The notes under the pieces were generated by a model, which made no database searches, was not told where the DNA came from, and was given only the letters and a program-made list of their open reading frames with translations. Below are positions 8,113-16,554 of a stretch of 29,288 bases of DNA, piece after piece. Position 1 is the first letter of the stretch. Each line of letters opens with the position of its first letter. This DNA comes from Coprococcus sp. (GTDB lineage: Bacteria; Bacillota; Clostridia; Lachnospirales; Lachnospiraceae): assembly GCA_016296785.1 (NCBI GenBank), contig JAEDHX010000017.1, forward strand, positions 1-29,288, given 5' to 3'. The translations under genes were made by a program, and so were the position numbers.

Positions 8113-8711
8113 TCCTCCCAAGGACGAATTCGGTACTTTGCTCCGATACTGTCACATATCTTTTTGCATTCTTTTTCTTCTTCCTTAGTGATAGTTGTAT
8201 CCACTGTTGTCATTACGACATTTGGTACATATTTCACACATTCCTTTGCAAATTCAATCATTGCATCAAATGATTTGTCTCCGAATTTACTTCTTACAAG
8301 CTCATGATATCGCTCGGCATTAGGCGTATTTAAGCTTATTGAGACTGTATCAATAAGTCCACTAAATAACGGCGCAATGTTTTTTCCGTTTACAAGATTG
8401 CCAAGACCGTTAGTATTTATTCTTGTCTTCTTATTGTATGTTTTCTTTACAAATTTAGCAACATCAAGCATAGCTTCAAGTGCCTCTGTCGGTTCACCAA
8501 ATCCGCAAAATACAATTTCTTCATATTTGTCGATATCAAATTTTGCAAACTCTGATTTTATTTCTTCTGCTGAAGGCTCACGAGTTAGCCAAAGACTGCC
8601 TGACTCTCCTACATGATCCTTTGACTGTCTTAAACAGAAGGTGCAGGCGCAAGGGCACTTATTTGTCATATTGACATATAAATTATTATAAACCTCATAT
8701 AATATTATCAT
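8109..8711 (-). CDS. Small radical SAM protein, TatD-linked type
   Basis: This 200-residue radical SAM protein carries the [4Fe-4S] motif CX3CX2C at C19, C23 and C26 (KCPCACTFCLR). It also has the SAM-contacting GFGEPTEAL motif and an INTNGLGNL strand typical of the fold. Its size and sequence style match the TatD-associated radical SAM proteins (TIGR04038 group, from memory), which have no known reaction. No tatD gene is visible here. The ATG at 8711 is the first in frame, but has only a weak AAAGA-type ribosome binding site. It lies downstream of the large glycosyltransferase on the same strand, with 80 bases between them. Confidence 0.88.
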   Translation of the reverse strand: MIILYEVYNNLYVNMTNKCPCACTFCLRQSKDHVGESGSLWLTREPSAEEIKSEFAKFDIDKYEEIVFCGFGEPTEALEAMLDVAKFVKKTYNKKTRINTNGLGNLVNGKNIAPLFSGLIDTVSISLNTPNAERYHELVRSKFGDKSFDAMIEFAKECVKYVPNVVMTTVDTTITKEEEKECKKICDSIGAKYRIRPWED

Positions 8712-8791
8712 TTCTTTATCTACCGGACTATTCCGGCATCCTCCAATATCTTTATTCTATATATTGCTCTATACCCGTCCTACGCTGCTAA

Positions 8792-11700
8792 TCACAATAC
8801 CCAGGTACTAAGCAGCTTAAGGAATTTGTTGACATATTCAGCACTTACTGTCTGCCCTGACAGCACAGGATAGAACATAATAAACAATGCAATTGTGGCA
8901 ACTACATAGCATGCCGTCAGAATATACCATGCCCTATCACTCATTCGTTCTTTTATCCGTTTGAAAGAGTAGATAATCATTAATACAATAAATGGCACGC
9001 TCGTAAAATAGTGATACATAAATGTACATCTTGAAATAAATATCCATGGCACATACTGTGATAAATACCCAATGCAAAGGAACGCTGCCTGCTTGTCCTT
9101 CTTTTTTATTACAAGATATATCATAAATAGAAATGCCGGTATTCCTACCCACCAAATAATCGGATTGCCAAAGGCTACTATAGATGCTCTATTGACATAT
9201 CCCTCACCATAGCCGCTCCAATAATACAAAACCGGTCTAACCATTGTCGGCCATTCATACCATGATGAGCTATATGTATGAGTTTCTGTAAGCCCCGAGT
9301 GATAGCTAAACATATTTACCTGATTATTAAGCATGCGTGTTATTAATCCGTCATCACCATGCCTAAACGGAAGGTAAGATAATGTATATATTATTATCGG
9401 AATAATTACAAAAGCAAGAATACAAAATCTTATTGTTTTATATGTGTTTGGTGCAAATGTATCAATTATCCTGCTGTTGCTTATTCCATGTGAACTTCCA
9501 TTTGGATTCTCCTTTGCAAGCACATATTCCTTATATCTTCGATATATTGTCGCAAAAAAGATTACAGCAAGTCCTATTGCAGCATATATTCCCGTCCATT
9601 TGCATGCTATTGCAAATCCCATTGTAGTACCACATAGTAACAATAGCACAAATGTCTTGCTAAGCTTAGTATCATAGAAGCTTGTCTTGCTGTATCTGTA
9701 CATCAGCCAGTACATCAGAATAATAAAGAACGTAACAAATACATCTATTGTTGCAATTCTCGTCTGGGTAAAATGCATAAAATCAAAGGCAAATAGCACC
9801 GTAGTCAAACCACCAAGATATCTGCTTTTTGTAATATCACGTCCAAATAAATAAATAACCGGAAGCATGAGAATACCAAATAATACTCCAGCTATTCTCC
9901 AGCCAAACGGATTAATTCCAAATATAAGCATACCTATGGATATAAATATCTTACCTAACGGCGGATGAGTATTTTCATATGTATCTAAGCCATTAATAAA
10001 TTCATAGCCTGTTCTGGCATAATATATCTCATCAAAATATGTTCCATTTCTAAAGCTTGGTCCCTCGTCCGGGAACAGATTACTCTCATCAAAAAGAGTT
10101 TTATAATCCATATAGTTATCAGGCAGAAAGCCACGTTCATCAGCATCCGCAAAGGAGAGCTCCATTAGAATTGCTTCATCTGAATTACAGGTAATATATA
10201 TACTGCGGCAGTCATTTGGAAGCTCGATTCTGTCCCATCTAAACACACTCACTATAGTATATGCCCCGGTTTCACCCAGATAATACCAGCTATCGTCTGC
10301 ATTTGTCTGATATGCTATAGTAAACTCTCTATTTTCCAAATTACCCAGGTAGGAATATAGCCACCTTGCTTCATAGTCATTAGGAACATTAAGCATGATG
10401 CTATCCCCTTTACTCATATGATACTCTGTACAAGGTGCCTTTTTATCGCCTAAATCATATAATGCGACAACGCTATATGCCAAGGTAATAGCAAGGATTA
10501 CTACAGCATCCTTCCATATAAAAGGCATAAACTTTTCAGATGACTTTGGCGTATAAGCCTTTAATTTCTCTTTTTTGATATGGCAAGCAGCTTCCTTGCT
10601 CACCATAAATAACATATCCTTTTCACAGTCGTCACCTGCTACATCATAACGATATAGCTTATAGTAGAAATAGCAGCCTACCGCCATCATTCCGATAGAA
10701 ATAATCCTTATAGTACCCTCAGATGAAGTATACCCATCACTATATGCCTTCATCAATACATCCGCCATATTATATAGCTGACACAGAGACACTCCTATAT
10801 ACGCAACATATAATCCCTTCACAGGTCTTATAATATATGCTAATAATAATAGCGGCATTGCATAGAACAAGTATCTTTCATGCATTCTAACCGAAAACAG
10901 GAACATCGTCATAATAATTACGGATGCAGTTGTATAATATCTGCTTTCCTGCTTTCTTGCCTTATAAAAGAAGAATGCTGCAAGTACAACTGTAAGTAAT
11001 ATTGCAATTCTTCCCCAGCTTTGGTAGCTCATAAAAAGGAATCTTTCTGTCTGTGGTTTAAAATTACTACCAATCATTGACCAGAAATTATAAGCGTTTA
11101 CAGAGGCATATGGATACGAGGACATCGTCTTAGTGTATAAATTAAAAATACGCGATACGTCAAATGGAATACATGCAATAATCATACCCATTATTACACT
11201 AATGCCGCTTAGCAGATTAATAAAAAGCTTTCTTACACTGAATTTGTCAAAGATTACCTGTTCTAGGAATCCAAATATTATTAGAGGTGTAAACATAATC
11301 ATCTGTGGTTTCATAAGAACACCAATGCCATACACTACATATGCAGGAATAATCTTCTTTTCCATAAGTAAGTAGCATAGAAGCAACAGCAGAAATCCTA
11401 AAATCGAATCCACCTGCCCCCAGACAGAGGAATTATATATTATTGCAGGATTAAATAAATATATGGCTGTTAATAATAATGCTCTGCTGTTACTATTCTT
11501 CTTGCCAGCTATTTTGTAGATTAATAATCCTGTTAAAATATCACAAATAATTGCAGGAAGCTTAATTAACAGTATGCTCTGCCAGGTCCAATATTCAATG
11601 TTAAATACAGAATGAAGAAAACCAATAATATATAATACATATATATAACCCGGTGGATAATCCGCTCCTGCTACATCATAGAATTTAGGCAAACCAACCT

Positions 11701-11911
11701 CATATGCTTTTGTAGACCATGTATAAAAGTAATCTAAATCACCCTTGAATCCATGAAAGATAACACCAATAGCTAACCTAAGGACAAATGCTAAAACAAT
11801 CAGCCTTACTATTGACCATTTATCAAAAGCTTTTATATCTATATTCCCTTTTTTATAAAATAGTATAGCAGCTAAAACAAATAATACTGCTAAAATATGT
11901 ATACTTAACAT
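8792..11911 (-). CDS. Two-module membrane glycosyltransferase (GT-C plus PMT/GT39)
   Basis: This 1039-residue polytopic protein appears to join two GT-C glycosyltransferase units. The N-terminal module (about 1-425) has many membrane segments, an early acidic loop motif (GDLDYF, D58/D60), DYPPGY (84-89) and RMHERYLF (342-349), as in polyprenyl-phosphate-sugar mannosyltransferase-like families. A soluble, strand-rich segment (about 490-600) follows one membrane helix. The C-terminal module (about 600-1039) resembles protein O-mannosyltransferases, with the loop Asp-Glu (YFDEIYYARTGYE, D627/E628) and THPPLGK (648-654). It probably transfers sugar from a lipid carrier to extracytoplasmic protein or glycan. 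AGAGG precedes the ATG. Substrates are unknown. Confidence 0.88.
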   Translation of the reverse strand: MLSIHILAVLFVLAAILFYKKGNIDIKAFDKWSIVRLIVLAFVLRLAIGVIFHGFKGDLDYFYTWSTKAYEVGLPKFYDVAGADYPPGYIYVLYIIGFLHSVFNIEYWTWQSILLIKLPAIICDILTGLLIYKIAGKKNSNSRALLLTAIYLFNPAIIYNSSVWGQVDSILGFLLLLLCYLLMEKKIIPAYVVYGIGVLMKPQMIMFTPLIIFGFLEQVIFDKFSVRKLFINLLSGISVIMGMIIACIPFDVSRIFNLYTKTMSSYPYASVNAYNFWSMIGSNFKPQTERFLFMSYQSWGRIAILLTVVLAAFFFYKARKQESRYYTTASVIIMTMFLFSVRMHERYLFYAMPLLLLAYIIRPVKGLYVAYIGVSLCQLYNMADVLMKAYSDGYTSSEGTIRIISIGMMAVGCYFYYKLYRYDVAGDDCEKDMLFMVSKEAACHIKKEKLKAYTPKSSEKFMPFIWKDAVVILAITLAYSVVALYDLGDKKAPCTEYHMSKGDSIMLNVPNDYEARWLYSYLGNLENREFTIAYQTNADDSWYYLGETGAYTIVSVFRWDRIELPNDCRSIYITCNSDEAILMELSFADADERGFLPDNYMDYKTLFDESNLFPDEGPSFRNGTYFDEIYYARTGYEFINGLDTYENTHPPLGKIFISIGMLIFGINPFGWRIAGVLFGILMLPVIYLFGRDITKSRYLGGLTTVLFAFDFMHFTQTRIATIDVFVTFFIILMYWLMYRYSKTSFYDTKLSKTFVLLLLCGTTMGFAIACKWTGIYAAIGLAVIFFATIYRRYKEYVLAKENPNGSSHGISNSRIIDTFAPNTYKTIRFCILAFVIIPIIIYTLSYLPFRHGDDGLITRMLNNQVNMFSYHSGLTETHTYSSSWYEWPTMVRPVLYYWSGYGEGYVNRASIVAFGNPIIWWVGIPAFLFMIYLVIKKKDKQAAFLCIGYLSQYVPWIFISRCTFMYHYFTSVPFIVLMIIYSFKRIKERMSDRAWYILTACYVVATIALFIMFYPVLSGQTVSAEYVNKFLKLLSTWVL

Positions 11912-12002
11912 ATAAACCTCTTTGATGATAAATCTAATATATATATATAATTATAGTGATATGTGATTAAACCTTTATATAATTACTGTTTTTTGAATTA
12001 CT

Positions 12003-14348
12003 CTACTTGCATTTAATCATTGACACCTTACTCCACGCGCCGTAATATTTCTTACTTCCTACCTTTTTATAGGCTCTTACACGCACATAGTATTTCTTAT
12101 CAGTGCTAAGCCTTTTAAGTGTGTTTGAAGTAATTGATCTTTTTGATACAGTTATTGTCTTCTTATTCTTTGTGAATTTTGAATTGCGTGCATATTGTAT
12201 CTGATAACCTGTTGCATTTGATGACTTTTTCCAGGTAACCTTAATTATTCCTTTTTTTGGAGACGAAAGCTTTGTTATAGTCGCTTTCTTTGGAACTATA
12301 CTGAAGGTTTTTTCGATTGTTCCGGTGTAGTTTCGAATACCAATTATTCTTATCTTAGCAGTTCCGATTTTTTTGTTATTTTCATGGATTACAATATAAT
12401 CCTGGTCATATGCAAGTGTCTTTCCGTTCATCTTTACTATTGGCTTAGGGCATATTTCCTTGCCATTATATGCGTATCTGCTCTTAATTCCGCTTATTGA
12501 TACATTATCTTCTGTTAAGACAATTTGGTACTGGATATTATTTTTCTTAGCATACTTTATTGCATATGAGCCTGCCGGTGCATATATAATTGCCTCTGTC
12601 ACATGGCCTCCACTCATCCAGTAGTATCCTGTCCAGAGGAAATCCTCTCCAATACTTGTTACACTTGCAGGGATTGTAATCTGTTCCAAATTACTACATC
12701 CGTAAAAGGCCTCTTTTCCAATACTCTTAAGCCCCGGTTCGATTACAACCTCTTTCATACCAAAGCCACTAAAAGCATTATCTGAAATAGAGGTAATACC
12801 CTTTCCAATAATAACCTTATCAGCTTTATCTCTAACATTCATCCATGCATTATCAAGCGTGCTGTACGAAAACATTCTGCTTGTGCTTGATAACGGATAT
12901 CTAATATGAGCTTCTCCATCAATTGACAGTGCACCCGTTCCTGTTACCTTAAGTACTCTATTGCTAATCTTCCATGTAGCGTTCTCACCTGCTATACGAT
13001 ATACCTTCTTGGCAAATGCACCTGTTGAGGTGTCAATAGAATAAAAGTCAACCATATTTCCGCTTGAAGCATAGTATACAACCTTTGTTCCATTTACAAT
13101 CGGATTACAATCAGATATAGAAGCGGCTGCAGTATATGCCTTGCTTACCGCATTACCATTTTCATCAATAAACACGTAATGAAGAACGCTTGAGGACAAA
13201 CAGTCATTTACGCTTGCAGTCTGGCTTTTTCCATACTCCTCCCACATAACAAGGAAACGATTATCATTTATCTTTACAAGCTTTACTCCTAAAAAGCTAT
13301 GGCCGTCTCCACTATAATTCGTCAGCCATTTTACTGTAGTAGCCTCCTCAGTAAAATCTGATTTTGGTGTGATTGTAAGGTATATATTATGTGCTGTATC
13401 TGATGTAATACTATCATAATCTGACTGATCAATTGAGGTTCCGATGCTAAGTATATTATTAGCAGATATCGCCATTCCGTCTACACTTGCATAGCATGCT
13501 ATAGCATAAGCAGAATTGCGGGAGCCTCCATATGTCAAAACAGGAATATATGTGTTACTTAAACTAGAAGCATCGTACTTAGTAAGCTTTGTAATTCTTG
13601 AGCCCTCACTCTGCTCTAGCACATACAGATTATTGCCATCGCATTTGATATATTGCGCAAATGAATGCCATAAGTCACAATCTACAATCTTACCGGTCAT
13701 ATTTGCCTCGTTAACAGCAATCATCAAAAAGCCCTGATGGCCCTGATTATAATTAGGATCAACATAGCCCTCATGGCCCGTAACAATATAGAGAATACCA
13801 TTCTTCTCTGTCATCTCAACACAGCCATAATCAAATGGATAACGAACCTGACCGCCAAACAAATCCGGGTCACCTGTTATCTTTGCTGTTCCCTTTTTGT
13901 TCCAATTAGTATCATATTTAGTAACACGTATTACCTCGGCAGTATTACTCTGTTCAGTATTTGTCTGCCCTTCAACTATATAGTATGCATTAGCTCCGGC
14001 ATAGAAGCCTCCAAAGATTTCAAGCTCCATATTAATTGATTTCTTTCTCAATATATTGAAGCTGCTATCATAATATTCTATGCCAATCTTCTTATCGTCG
14101 TTAAAAACTCTCATGTAGCCACTACCTGTAGCAACAAGATATGATTTACTTCTAAGTCCTATATTCAAATTATCCTCTGCTGTCGGTAATATATTGCCTG
14201 ATGCATTTGCCTTATTTACAGAACCAATCGCTACAAATAAAACGCAGCATATTATTAGCATTATATTAAGCAGAAGCTTTGCTATGGATATATTGCCTGT
14301 TTTGGTAGTATTGTTTGTTTTGATTATTTCCCCTCTTCTACGTCTCAT
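12003..14348 (-). CDS. Secreted BspA-type LRR / Fn3-like surface protein
   Basis: This 781-residue exported protein has a basic N-terminus (MRRRRGEIIK), a hydrophobic core (about 25-44) and a likely signal cleavage after ANA49. Residues about 50-470 form a strand-rich region with repeated YDTNW/YDSS-type strands, suggestive of a propeller fold. Residues about 505-575 contain BspA/LRR_5 repeats (KGITSISDNAF, GLKSIGKEAFYGCSNLEQI, ASVTSIGEDF). A small Ig-like segment follows, then a basic Fn3-like domain (about 688-781) ending KYYVRVRAYKKVGSKKYYG...WSK. The last domain closely resembles the C-terminus of the plus-strand secreted protein at 15345. The ATG at 14348 follows AGAGAGGG; an upstream TTG is rejected. 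The role is probably adhesion or surface display, but the target is unknown. Confidence 0.85.
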   Translation of the reverse strand: MRRRRGEIIKTNNTTKTGNISIAKLLLNIMLIICCVLFVAIGSVNKANASGNILPTAEDNLNIGLRSKSYLVATGSGYMRVFNDDKKIGIEYYDSSFNILRKKSINMELEIFGGFYAGANAYYIVEGQTNTEQSNTAEVIRVTKYDTNWNKKGTAKITGDPDLFGGQVRYPFDYGCVEMTEKNGILYIVTGHEGYVDPNYNQGHQGFLMIAVNEANMTGKIVDCDLWHSFAQYIKCDGNNLYVLEQSEGSRITKLTKYDASSLSNTYIPVLTYGGSRNSAYAIACYASVDGMAISANNILSIGTSIDQSDYDSITSDTAHNIYLTITPKSDFTEEATTVKWLTNYSGDGHSFLGVKLVKINDNRFLVMWEEYGKSQTASVNDCLSSSVLHYVFIDENGNAVSKAYTAAASISDCNPIVNGTKVVYYASSGNMVDFYSIDTSTGAFAKKVYRIAGENATWKISNRVLKVTGTGALSIDGEAHIRYPLSSTSRMFSYSTLDNAWMNVRDKADKVIIGKGITSISDNAFSGFGMKEVVIEPGLKSIGKEAFYGCSNLEQITIPASVTSIGEDFLWTGYYWMSGGHVTEAIIYAPAGSYAIKYAKKNNIQYQIVLTEDNVSISGIKSRYAYNGKEICPKPIVKMNGKTLAYDQDYIVIHENNKKIGTAKIRIIGIRNYTGTIEKTFSIVPKKATITKLSSPKKGIIKVTWKKSSNATGYQIQYARNSKFTKNKKTITVSKRSITSNTLKRLSTDKKYYVRVRAYKKVGSKKYYGAWSKVSMIKCK

Positions 14349-14395
14349 ATTATCCCTCTCTTTCAAATAAATATCTGTAAATGTATCTGTAAACC

Positions 14396-14423
14396 ATTAT
14401 ACCAATTCTTCTGAATATAACAA
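14396..14423 (-). promoter_or_regulatory. Probable promoter of the LRR/Fn3 gene
   Basis: TTGTTA (14418-14423), 16 bases and a perfect TATAAT (14396-14401) on the minus strand lie about 50 bases upstream of the ATG and just after the pilin gene terminator. Confidence 0.55.
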
Positions 14424-14426
14424 CAT

Positions 14427-14470
14427 AAAAGTCACAAAGCTCATCATAAATAACAAGCCTTGTGACTTTT
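14427..14470 (-). terminator. Terminator after the pilin-like gene
   Basis: A 14-bp stem (AAAAGTCACAAAGC, 14427-14440, with 14457-14470; one wobble) and a 16-base loop lie 55 bases beyond the pilin-like gene's stop on the minus strand. It ends in TTTT. The plus strand has a longer T run, but no plus-strand gene leads into it. Confidence 0.75.
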
Positions 14471-14525
14471 TTACTTTGTTGTTTAATTTGTTCTTTTCGT
14501 TTGTTAGTAAAATATGTTACTCGAA

Positions 14526-15143
14526 TTAGTTAGTTGGTTTTACATTATGGAACTTTGGTTGTTCAGAACCTGAGTACTTAGATGTCGTAAATGAGGTTCC
14601 ATCATAAATTGTATAATATTTATTCTTACACAATTCAACGGTTAACACGCCTCCCTGAGTATATGTAATCTGAGCATAATATTTGCCACCGGTATAATTT
14701 GCACTCTGTCCTGAAGGACTAGTCGTAGCCCACTTTCCAGCCATACCAATAGATTTGCAAATTGACTTCGAAAGCTCTAAATCAACCTGCGACTGGCCGG
14801 TAACACCAGGATTATTTGGGTTATTCATAATAGCTCCAATTGTCTGAGTTGTAATTCTTCCAACTACCTCTCCTGTTTCTTCATCAAGAAATTTCTCTGC
14901 CGAATCCTCTAATCCAAGATGATCATTTCCCGGTGCCAAATCTCCTGAAAAGAAATCAATAATCGCTGAATTAGCTGCCGTATATACAGCCTTTGCATCA
15001 TTTTCAATTGTTCTTCTTCTCGCCTTGTCAACATACTTAAATACAGTTGGTGCAACCACTCCCGCTACTATCGCCATAATAGCAATGACAATAATTAGCT
15101 CAACAAGCGAAAAGCCCTTCTCATTCCTCATCCTTTTAATCAT
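14526..15143 (-). CDS. Type IV pilin-like protein
   Basis: This 205-residue prepilin has a short basic leader and the class III signal cut by prepilin peptidase: MRNEKG then FSLVELIIVIAIMAIVAGVV. Cleavage would be after G10, leaving F11 as the first residue and the conserved Glu at mature position 5 (E15). The N-terminal helix is typical of pilins and pseudopilins. The C-terminal part (about 50-205) is hydrophilic with repeated Gly/Thr/Tyr stretches. GGAGGAAAATT precedes the ATG at 15143; an upstream extension is rejected for that reason. No assembly ATPase, platform protein or prepilin peptidase is nearby, so it stands alone, with its own promoter and terminator. Confidence 0.92.
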   Translation of the reverse strand: MIKRMRNEKGFSLVELIIVIAIMAIVAGVVAPTVFKYVDKARRRTIENDAKAVYTAANSAIIDFFSGDLAPGNDHLGLEDSAEKFLDEETGEVVGRITTQTIGAIMNNPNNPGVTGQSQVDLELSKSICKSIGMAGKWATTSPSGQSANYTGGKYYAQITYTQGGVLTVELCKNKYYTIYDGTSFTTSKYSGSEQPKFHNVKPTN

Positions 15144-15192
15144 AATTTTCCTCCATAACCACACACAAATAATATAAACTATTATCCCAATC

Positions 15193-15220
15193 ATTATACC
15201 ATATGCTGTCGATTATTCAA
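15193..15220 (-). promoter_or_regulatory. Promoter of the pilin-like gene
   Basis: TTGAAT (15215-15220), a 16-base spacer and a perfect TATAAT (15193-15198), preceded by TGG, lie on the minus strand 50 bases upstream of the ATG. The -35 box is 13 bases from the hairpin repeat at 15234. Confidence 0.65.
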
Positions 15221-15230
15221 TTCCCATTTT

Positions 15231-15275
15231 TTTGCCACGGGGGGCAAAAACAACTGTCCCCCCTGGCTAAAAACG
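15231..15275. repeat. Degenerate copy of the GCCACGGGG hairpin repeat
   Basis: GCCACGGGGGG (15234-15244) pairs with CCCCCCTGGC (15258-15267) through ten base pairs with one bulged C and a 13-base loop. The flanking TTTTTTGCCA and GGCTAAAAACGAC are shared with the copies at 16.45 and 29.16 kb. This copy sits between two divergent promoters. Confidence 0.75.
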
Positions 15276-15279
15276 ACTA

Positions 15280-15308
15280 TTGATAATAAAAAATAATAGT
15301 GATATATT
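15280..15308 (+). promoter_or_regulatory. Promoter of the PPC/Fn3 protein gene
   Basis: TTGATA (15280-15285), a 17-base spacer and TATATT (15303-15308) lie 37 bases upstream of the ATG at 15345. The repeat hairpin ends five bases upstream of the -35 box. Confidence 0.55.
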
Positions 15309-15344
15309 AATGTTAATTATAATAGGGAATGAAAGGAGCTTATT

Positions 15345-16430
15345 ATGAAAAAGAAACTATTATTATTTGCAGTATGTCTGCTTATGTTCATAGTATTTGA
15401 TACAAAGGTAGCACACGCTGAAGACGAAAACTTAACTGCAGAGGAAATGTCTGGTGCTGTTGAAGTTACTTTCGGAGCACAGGGAACACATGCATGGGGT
15501 GATGATGACACGCCTCTCGTAACAAAGATAGTCGTTCCGGAAAACGGAATGATTACCGCCCAGATTGCAAAGACAACACATAGCGATTTTGGTGTGTTGG
15601 CCATGAAATATTTCTTGTATGATTCAAATGGTAAATATTTAAACTATTACAAGGATGAAGAAGACGAGCGCTTAACAGCTATATGGAAATGTGGACTTCC
15701 TAAAGGAACTTATTACATAAAGAATGATGTTGAGCATTGGAGTACCGGTTCTCCTGTTTCTAATTACTGCATCAGCTTTAAGAAGGGTAATTACTTCGAG
15801 AAAGAGATGAACGACACAAAGGCAACTGCAACTCCTATTGTAACTGATAAGGTATATACCGGTGAGCTTGGTAACGGATTTAGCAACATCGAATCAGATG
15901 CCTATAAAGATACTAGCGATGTATACAAAGTATACTTAAAGAAGGGCTGGACTTATCGTGTTAAGACAAGCAAGCTCGAGGGAACAACCATTTCCAAGCT
16001 TCTTACAAAGAAAATGGAATTAGGTGAATTGTTTGATTTAGGAACCGGCAAGAATATTGTTGCTCCTTATACAGGATACTATTATGTTCAGTTCTATAAC
16101 TACGGAAATGATCAGTATGAGTATACATTTAGCGTTAGAACAGTAGCTCCAATCGGAACTTCTCTTAATAAATTAAAGGCTGGTAAGAAAACAATTACTG
16201 CTTCTTGGACAAAGCGCGATGTGGATGGATATTATATCGAGCTTTCAACTAAGAAGAACAACTTTAAGAATGCGAAGTCTGTAAAGGTTAGCAAAAGAAA
16301 ATCAAGATACACAATCAAGAAGCTTAAGAGTGGAAAGAAGTACTATGTACGAATTCGTACTTACCGCACAATCAGCGGCAAAAAGTACTATTCAAAATGG
16401 TCTAAAGTAAAATCTATTACAGTAAAATAA
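15345..16430 (+). CDS. Secreted PPC-type / Fn3-like protein
   Basis: This 361-residue exported protein has a signal peptide (MKKKLLLFAVCLLMFIVF...) cleaved probably after VAHA25. Two segments (about 45-130 and 150-245) look like bacterial pre-peptidase C-terminal (PPC-type) beta-sandwiches, with GMITAQIA, LPKGTYYIKNDV, VYKVYLKKGWTYRVKTS and APYTGYYYVQFYNYGNDQYEYTF. The last 90 residues form a basic Fn3-like domain (KKYYVRIRTYRTISGKKYYSKWSK) shared with the LRR protein at 12003. There is no catalytic domain or sortase motif. AAAGGAGC precedes the ATG. The PPC assignment is from pattern and is moderately sure; a surface-binding role is inferred. Confidence 0.85.
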   Translation: MKKKLLLFAVCLLMFIVFDTKVAHAEDENLTAEEMSGAVEVTFGAQGTHAWGDDDTPLVTKIVVPENGMITAQIAKTTHSDFGVLAMKYFLYDSNGKYLNYYKDEEDERLTAIWKCGLPKGTYYIKNDVEHWSTGSPVSNYCISFKKGNYFEKEMNDTKATATPIVTDKVYTGELGNGFSNIESDAYKDTSDVYKVYLKKGWTYRVKTSKLEGTTISKLLTKKMELGELFDLGTGKNIVAPYTGYYYVQFYNYGNDQYEYTFSVRTVAPIGTSLNKLKAGKKTITASWTKRDVDGYYIELSTKKNNFKNAKSVKVSKRKSRYTIKKLKSGKKYYVRIRTYRTISGKKYYSKWSKVKSITVK

Positions 16431-16447
16431 AAACAGCTGCGGACAAA

Positions 16448-16486
16448 ACGTTTTTAGCCACGGGGACAGGTCCCGTGGCTAAAATG
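16448..16486. repeat. Hairpin repeat, perfect copy
   Basis: TTTTAGCCACGGG (16452-16464) and CCCGTGGCTAAAA (16472-16484) form a perfect 13-bp stem with a 7-base loop. It follows the stop of the PPC/Fn3 gene by 21 bases and probably also terminates that transcript. A T-rich run (16487-16504) follows. Confidence 0.85.
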
Positions 16487-16519
16487 CTATTATTATTCTT
16501 TTTTGATGCGTATTATGAT

Positions 16520-16554
16520 ATTTTTAGCCACGGGACCTGTCCCCATGGCAAATA
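16520..16554. repeat. Hairpin repeat, inverted copy overlapping the fructokinase end
   Basis: Read on the minus strand, this is nearly the same sequence as the copy at 16451-16484, so the two copies face each other across 35 bases. The stop codon (16524-16526) and last eight codons of fructokinase are repeat sequence. Confidence 0.85.

Noticed and set aside
8712..8791. Possible small peptide after GGAGG at about 8740-8745
   Set aside because: The frame from the ATG at 8739 stops after three codons (Met-Pro-Glu), and no conserved structure is visible.
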